From assembly GCA_008638375.1 (NCBI GenBank), contig CM018035.1:38908754-38972753 (forward strand): a stretch of DNA of 64,000 nt. The letters run 5' to 3'. The stretch comes from Nyssa sinensis (taxonomy: Eukaryota > Streptophyta > Magnoliopsida > Cornales > Nyssaceae). Below are positions 57,374 to 64,000 of this stretch, in pieces (the stretch's first letter is position 1; each line of letters opens with the position of its first letter). Under the pieces are notes generated by a model. The model was not told the origin of the DNA, did not search any database, and was given only the letters and a program-made list of their open reading frames with translations. A program made the translations under genes and the position numbers.

Positions 57374-57783
57374 CTTTATAGGATATTGCCCAAAGGAAGA
57401 GGTTGGGGGAGCGGCCAAGGAAGAGGTTGGGGTCAGGGATGAGGAAGACTTCTTAATCTTGTGCCTCTACCACTACCTCCAATCGGCCAAATAAATCAAG
57501 ACAGGAAAGAAGTACCCATTCTTGGACCCCCACCACCACTTCTAAGGGATCTAGTGGGCCAGGATAGGGGAGGCATACTTATGCCCAATCCTCAATTACC
57601 GTTTCAAGGAGAGCTAGTAGGGCAAGGCCAATAAAAGGTTTCTGTTCTTGGACCTCCATCGCAAGTTCAAAGGGTCCAAGTAGATGGGCCAAAATTGCCT
57701 GTGGGATGATGGAGTTTATGAAAGAATTTCAGCAGGCTAATGGGGATCAGGCCCAGTCCCATTCTCAAATGGGTAAAACTAGA
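57374..57783 (+). pseudogene. Element C gag, N-terminal fragment
   Basis: After a pyrimidine-rich acceptor-like TATCTTTATAG| (57381) comes a Gly/Arg-rich start (LPKGRGWGSGQGRGWGQG), a Pro-rich part (VPILGPPPPLLRDLVGQ) and, in another frame, MMEFMKEFQQANGDQAQSHS. That is the usual layout of a gypsy gag N-terminus. Stops at about 57437 and 57631 and a frameshift break it. It is cut at about 57784 by a piece of T-like LTR. Confidence 0.6.
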
Positions 57784-60130
57784 GTCACAGCAACTAACAT
57801 GAAGCTTAAAGGCTTCAGGAAGCTACCGTACAGCTCTCTATATAAATATATATTCCTGCTTACAGCAAAATAGAGAAGCAACCACAAACTAAGAACAAAG
57901 AAAAAGAGAGAGACTGAAATAGAGAAAAAGAGAGAGATGAGAGCTGAGGCGTGAAAGGAAGAAGATGAAGAAAACTGAAGAATGGAAATTCTAGGAAACA
58001 AGAAAGATCACGAACAGGTAATAAAACTCAACCTTCTAGATTTATTTTAATTTCTGAATAAGCCTTATAATGTTAGAATGATTGTTGAACGTTTAGGTTT
58101 CCAAAATTGTAAGAAAATTGAACAAACCGCCATTGAAGAACCTTAAAATATAAGTCTGAATCAAGTTAAATCAAACAAGTTTTGACGTATAGGGACTTAA
58201 ACTAGAAACTATAGGGAACCCAAACCCATAAGAATTAAATCCAAAATGTTTAAGGGGAGTGAAAAATATTGAGTTGTAGGTCGCGGGAAACTTTGCCAAA
58301 TGAGTTTTAATCTTGTCTCAGTGAACAGAATAATAATCCTCATGGTTTTACGGTTACAACAAGCCAAAAAGCATTGCTTTTGTTGGAGAAATGAGTGTGT
58401 ATGGGCTAAATATTCAGTCGGCCATTAACGGTAGAATCAAGCTTTTGAACTCCTTTCAAGCTATAAAACAAATGCCAAAACATTTATTAAGCTTCTAGAA
58501 TTATATTAGAGTAAAAAATAGTAAAAATTCATTCTTGGAAACCCACGAAATGGAGAAGAAAATTTTAGGGTTAGACTCGGTCACGTCTCCCTTGACGAGG
58601 AAGACGATGAATAGTAGCTGCGGGTCGGGTATCAGGTCAGTAGCGGTCCGGGTCCTGACCGTATAATGGATAGGTTTGAGCATAATCAACCCGGCATCAT
58701 TTTAGGGCGTTTCATTAAACTGACGTGGCAGACCGGTTTGAACCAGTTGGTTCCTGATGGTTTGGGGCCGGTTCACTTAAAAATAGGGCAAACCAATTGG
58801 TTTTTAGAATAAATTTTAAAGGACTTTCAAAAGTAACCATTGAACTGGTGGGTTCAAGTTTAAACCTAAAACCAGTAGTTTCTAAAATTTCATTTTAACC
58901 CCCAATAGTTTGGTAAATTATAAAATAGCCCAGAATTTTAAATAAATAAAACCCTAACATTGTTAAATTATAGTTTGACCCTAACACTTCCCAACAATTC
59001 TGTTATGGCCCAAATTTTAAAGAATTAATTCAAATAAGCCCCTAAAAAATAATAAAATAATTTATTTTATTATTTTATTAATTGGGTAAAATGACCATTT
59101 TACCCTTGGACACTAAATAAGTCAAACAAAGTCCAAAATAAATAAATGAATAGAGTATTTTGATTATTTTGGCATTCCGGACCCATTGGCGGGGGTCTGT
59201 TTTATGAGACAAGATTCTGAAAAATATAGACATGTAAATGGTAAATGATTGTATTGCCTCAAACAATACCCAGGGCTAATTAAAAATAAAAGATAGTCCA
59301 TTTTAATTATGTCAGACACTCTGGACTCAACGGTGGAGTCTGTACTAGCAAACGAAGTACTGAAAAATGTGACATGTGAAAGTATAAAATTACCAAAATG
59401 TCCCTACAAAGCCCAAATTGGATGAAATTGATACCAATGGAAGCCCAAATAATTATAAACTCATATATGTGACTAAATAATGATTCGGGGTCAGAATATC
59501 ATAAAATGTAAAATGGCCAAAATACCCCTAAACATAGAAAATACAAAGTAAAGGCCGAATAAGTGTCAATCTAATATCATGCACTGTCATAAGTATAATT
59601 ATGTGAATTAAAAGGTTAAATAAGACTCCGAAACAATTAAAGGATAAAATGAGGAATGTCCGATATGTCCCGGTGATCAAAAGCAGATACCAAATGAAGT
59701 TCAAAAGACTTAGAAATTTATATATGCGATATATGGAATATTCTAAGGACCATGATAAGGTCCGGGGCAAGAATGAAAAAATTACCATTTTGCCCCTAAG
59801 GTTGAATAAATGCTTAATTGATAACGAATGGAGTCCAAATGAAGTAAATTATAGGTCTGAACATTACTAAGCCTACTTAAGGAATCTAATAGCATAAGTG
59901 GAAACCTAATAGATAAGTAATAGGCCAATGAGCCTAATTAGGGCATCTGATAGACTCCTAAGATGATGAATGAGTCATGAATGAATGAATTCTGATATGT
60001 TTGTGATTAATGATAATTATTCAAGATATGCAAGGATGTGCCTAACGTACCTAGAGATTATTAGAGTATCTGTAAATAGAGATAAGCATAATAGTTTGTA
60101 AGTAACTCCTATACTTTAATATGGGTTTTC
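57784..60130 (+). mobile_element. T-like LTR fragment
   Basis: It begins just before a TATA-like CTCTCTATATAAATATATA (57833-57851) and a GA-rich leader, then a GAACAG|GTAATA donor-like site (58017). Downstream it aligns with T through GGACTCAACGGTGGAGTC (59323) and CCGGGGCAAGAATGAAAAAA (59762) to GTTTGTAAGTAAC (60094). Both ends are missing. Confidence 0.75.
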
Positions 60131-60751
60131 CCTAGCCATGTCACATTTTTTTTTTCTAATGCTACCAAAATTGTACTCCATTACCTACTTGATGAACCTG
60201 ATTTGTCTGAATTGATGCCAATTAACTTGTGAATAATTATTGTGCCTGTACTTCGATTTGATTTGCTTATCTATATCATTTGAGAACTTGATTACTGATA
60301 CTTGAGCTTAATTATACCTTCATGTATGCCATGTCATGATCTTATGATATATCATATTGTTGGAAATCTTGTTATACCACATATTTTATGACTCGTTGAT
60401 TGAGAATTTGATTGATACACACGATTGTATATCCCGTGTGGTGGTTGATGATCATGATATTTTGTATGTGCTTGGGGTTGTGCTCAGTCACAATGCCCGT
60501 CCACTGACAAATGGCATTCTAGACCCGTGTGGTCATGTGTGTCCTTTGGGGACCTGAGCTAACAAAGCTCTTACACTATTCAATTAGCCAGAGAGAGAGG
60601 GGAAAACCTGCATGTGCATTATGGGGATATGTCGGGCCTTGGTTTGTTCACGCCTCTGTTCTGTTAGAACTCGCTATCGATATTTTTGGCATTCGTTGGA
60701 TGATCATATTCCATGCCCTGTGAATGATCATATTGTTGCAAGCATGATATA
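60131..60751 (+). mobile_element. B-like LTR fragment
   Basis: The GTTGTGCTCAGTCACAATGC block (60476) matches B (25977) and L (63227). The junction with T-like sequence near 60130 looks like a recombination or a chimeric LTR. LTR L starts at 60752. Confidence 0.5.
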
Positions 60752-61365
60752 TGTAACATCCCGACCCGGGATACGTCACGTATACCGAGGTAGGTCGGTT
60801 AAACTATGTAACTTGAACGGTAAGAAATGTATATCATGGTATTTCACAGAAATGAATGATTGGAAATGGAAAATGATTGAACTGAATGACCAAGGCTGGG
60901 TGACACCCAAGCACCACAGGGCATTGCATCGTAATGCGTGCATGCACGTATTCCCATGCATGCATACGTGAACATAGATGAGTAGCTCGATAAAAATGAA
61001 TGTATGTAAATATGATTAAAAACAGATTTATACCCCTACACATGAATATATATACATGTATAAAACATGTATTTTATGTGTACATGTATACATGTATAAT
61101 GTAATGTATTATACATATATTATGTATATATGTATATGTAAAAGAAAACAAAAAAGAAAAGAAAAGGAAAAGGGAAAAAGGGCTGTTATCAGCCGTGTGT
61201 GTGTGAGTGGATGAATATATATATATATATATATATGTATCAAAAGGTGAGTGTGTGTATATGTGGGTGTAATGAGTTGAGTGTATAACACTCAATAGGG
61301 AGTGGTGGTGGCAGAAGTAGGTGTTGGAGTGTGTAAGAAGGTCACAGGGCATGGTGAGGTCTGAC

Positions 61366-61415
<50 letters not shown>

Positions 61416-64000
61416 AAGGCTTATTAGATGCATGTGGTCTCTCACTCTCGGGAGAAAAAGAAATCAAAGGAAAAGTCAGGAACTGAAGGGGAGAAGAAGA
61501 GAGGAAGATTGATTCAGAAACAGAAGGGCTTGAAGGGGGTCACCGTGAGCAAACAGGAAAACCAAGGTGAGCCATTGTTTCTGTTTCAAAGTTTTATAGC
61601 ATGATTCGAATTATTTTGAATGTAGGGTCTAAATCAGCATGAAATATGGGATTTATTGCAAAAAGAATGAGGTTAAATGGTTAAGAAACCAAAGAGAAAA
61701 TCCAAGTTCACAGGTCGGGAGGATAATCTCGGTTTCACTGATTTTATGTTTAAAACCTTGCTTTTAGTTTGTAAAAATGTTGCTATAAAGTGCAGAAACA
61801 CTTTAGGAACAAAATGGGTCCAAAATAGTGGAGAAACAGTCGTGAAATAAAAAGAAACCAGTTGGCCGGTAGAATCGGCCGGAGACATTTGGACCCCTAT
61901 TCGTGGGGATTGGAAGAGGTTTAATGGAAATAAAGGGTATGGTTGAGGTCCTTGAGGAAAGGGGAATAAAATGGCATTTAAAACGAGTTGAAAAATGATC
62001 GAAAATTGGTGACAGTCGCCGACGAAGACGACTGTTCACCACCGGAACCCTACCGGAGTGGTGGGGAAGACGACCGGAAAGTCGTGGGGGCTATCGGGTC
62101 AAAACTGAAACGGGTTTGGGTTCGGATCGGGTCGGGACCCGACTGGATATGAAATGGGCACGATACTGTGTCGTTTTATGTTTTAAAATTAAATGAATTG
62201 GGCTTGTTTGGCTATGGGGATAGGAAATAGAAATTGGGTTTGGGCTTATTCTAACCACGGATAAGGATAGGAACCAGGATATTGGAATCCGGTTCTTGAA
62301 TTAAACTGAACCGTTTGGTTCAGGGGAGGGGGAGACCGGTTTAGGGTTTCTGGTTCTGAACCAACTGGTTCAGACCGCAGGTTTTGGAATTTATGAACCG
62401 GCCCCAAATGTTTTAAGAAATTTCACTAAGGCCCAAACAGGAAAATTAATAAAATATTAATTTTTACAAAAATGCCCCTATTTCAAATATGGGTCAAACG
62501 AAGTCCAAACGAGGTAAATGAATAGTCAAAACTTATTATCTCGGATGTTCTGAGTCCAATGGTGGGGTCCGTTTCACGAGACGGGACCCCGAAGGATAAA
62601 ATACATAAAAGTGCAAAATGACCATTTTGCCCTTTTAGTACAAAAGTCCAAATGGAATTCCGCGAAAGCCTAAACTGACTTTCTTCGGCATTCCGGACTC
62701 AATGGTAAAGTCTAAATTAGTATTTGAAATACTTATGATGGAAAGGCATAAAATTTGATGAATAGAATCTATTTTAAAACGTATTCATTGATATATATAG
62801 GGAACTCGAAAGGCAAGGGTACACTCACAGATTCCTGATCTAGAATCACGATAGAGGTAAGTGGATCACTCTCTCTTACATGTGGTGTTTCCACAAGCCA
62901 AGTTCATTCTTTTACTGCCAACTCGTACTCTTGAATGTATTGATATCCTTGTGTCCACAATTCGATATTTTCCTATCTTGTGGACATTTGATTGACTGAT
63001 GTATCATTGTTATCATGTTTCACTGTGCCTTGAAAGTACCTCATGTTATTGCTATCCACAATGTGATATTGTTCTATCTTATGGACATTGATTGACTGTT
63101 GTATCATTGTTATCATGTTGAACCATGCCTTGAAAGGCGTACTATTATGCTTTCATTGAATCTATGATATTCCATTTTATACTTCTATGGAATCACGAAT
63201 GATCATGATATGTTAGGAATACCGGATTTGTGCTCAGTCACAACATCCATCCGATGCTTCTGTATTGACTGGAGACCTAAGGGTCAAGTCCATGAATGGA
63301 CAGGTGGCAGGAATGAATTCCTCGAAGGCTTTCCACCGGCAATTGACTGGCATGATCATTGGCATCTCATTGCATTTTCACTGGCATTGCATTTGCAAAT
63401 TCACTGGCATGTTACAGAATAAAAGCATCTCTTATGACTGACTGAACTTGATTGTTGAATGGTATTATTCCTTATGATTCTTCGAGTCTCGAAAAACTTG
63501 CATTGATTGATTTGATTGTGATCGGTTCATTGTGGCAGTACTTCATTGTTGTTATATTATCATTGGATTTCTTCATATCGCTATTACACCAATACTTCTG
63601 ATTGTGTATTGTGATTACTGTTCATTGGCCCTCGTGGCAATTGTTTCCATTGGCCCTCGTGGCAATTGTTTCCATTGGCTGTCACAGTATCTTATTCTTA
63701 TGATTGGCTATCATAATCTTATTCATGGATTCATTGATCATCGATACCAGTGTTAGAGATTTGCATTTACTTACTGAGCTTTGTAGCTCATTCCACCCCA
63801 CTTACCCTCATTTCAGGTGATGACGCTGCGAGACCCCAGTAGGAGTCTGAGAGCGTAGGGGGACATTTTGAAGTACGGTATTAGTCTATGTTAGTTCTCC
63901 CATGTATTCACCACCCCTGGGTGCTGGTTACGTTTAGTTCTCATTTTGTCTTATGTAGAACTATGTCATGTATTTAATAGACTTCCACTGTTTAAACTAT
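60752..64000 (+). mobile_element. LTR L (B-like), runs off the window end
   Basis: It starts TGTAACATCCCGACCCGGGA and follows solo LTR B to within about 100 bases of B's 3' end. Landmarks are the (GA)n run (61369-61409), ACCAAG|GTGAGC donor (61567), exon-like 62801-62856 ending ATAGAG|GTAAGTGG, GGACTCAATGG module (62695), palindrome TGAGCTTTGTAGCTCA (63776) and TCATTTCAG| acceptor (63816). The flank ATATA (60747-60751) may be one TSD copy. No ORF of note. Confidence 0.8.
61369..61409 (+). repeat. (GA)n microsatellite in LTR L
   Basis: About 20 AG units in the leader before the first donor-like site, at the same place as the run in O1. Confidence 0.9.

Overview
The window looks like repeat-dominated plant nuclear DNA, from an AT-rich flowering plant whose species I cannot fix. 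The evidence is plant-type LTR retrotransposons: Ty3/gypsy Tat and chromovirus/Tekay-like elements, plus Ty1/copia remnants. There are abundant (TA)n and (GA)n microsatellites, GT-AG splice-like signals, and only one small gene that does not look transposon-derived. I see no rRNA gene, true tRNA gene, CRISPR array or bacterial operon.

Region 1 to about 33,127 is a six-level nest that can be dissected by target-site duplications (TSDs). The outermost layer is a chromovirus (called K here), seen as a chromodomain pol tail (30706-31107) and its 3' LTR (31154-33127). K is split by a non-coding element with very long LTRs (T), whose 3' LTR (2698-3544 plus 26839-30705) is split by a solo LTR (B, 3545-26833). 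B is split by a decayed Tat-type gypsy element (3872-23862), whose reverse transcriptase is split by a solo LTR (O1, 7703-15920, TSD CAGCC). O1 is in turn split by another solo LTR (O2, 9625-13687, TSD TCCAC). The Tat element keeps recognisable gag, protease, RT, two RNase H domains and integrase, and on the opposite strand the extra antisense ORF typical of this lineage. All of these are broken.

Region 33,127-39,465 holds a minus-strand copia fragment, a decayed minisatellite (35340-35850) and unassigned AT-rich DNA. It also holds the one credible host gene: a 67-residue secreted six-cysteine peptide (37785-37988, minus) with the Cys spacing of the Ole e 6-like family.

Region 39,459-54,507 is a second nest. 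A copia-type LTR is hit 7 bp inside its start by a solo LTR (S1, 39466-54277, TSD TTATA), which itself carries two further solo LTRs: S2 (40491-45031, TSD ACCAT) and the minus-oriented S3 (45275-51051, TSD ATCAA). Region 54,817-60,751 holds a 5' LTR with PBS and a gag start, then pieces of T-like and B-like LTRs. A further B-like LTR (L) runs from 60752 off the window end.

The most interesting signal is inside the giant LTRs. Three solo LTRs (O1, O2, S2) carry the same roughly 93-residue ORF, sitting exactly between a splice acceptor and a splice donor. In two copies the frame continues across a 159-nt GT-AG intron into a second exon with a matching KGKGKAP tail and stop; the third copy shows the same tail after a 1-nt slip. 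The LTRs also share a donor/acceptor layout, a palindrome before the last acceptor, a long hairpin near the 3' end with compensating arm changes, hairpin modules spaced about 143 bp apart, and tRNA-like A-box/B-box modules that always lie antisense to the LTR. Together these suggest LTRs that make a multi-exon, in part protein-coding, transcript, which I do not recognise from known families.
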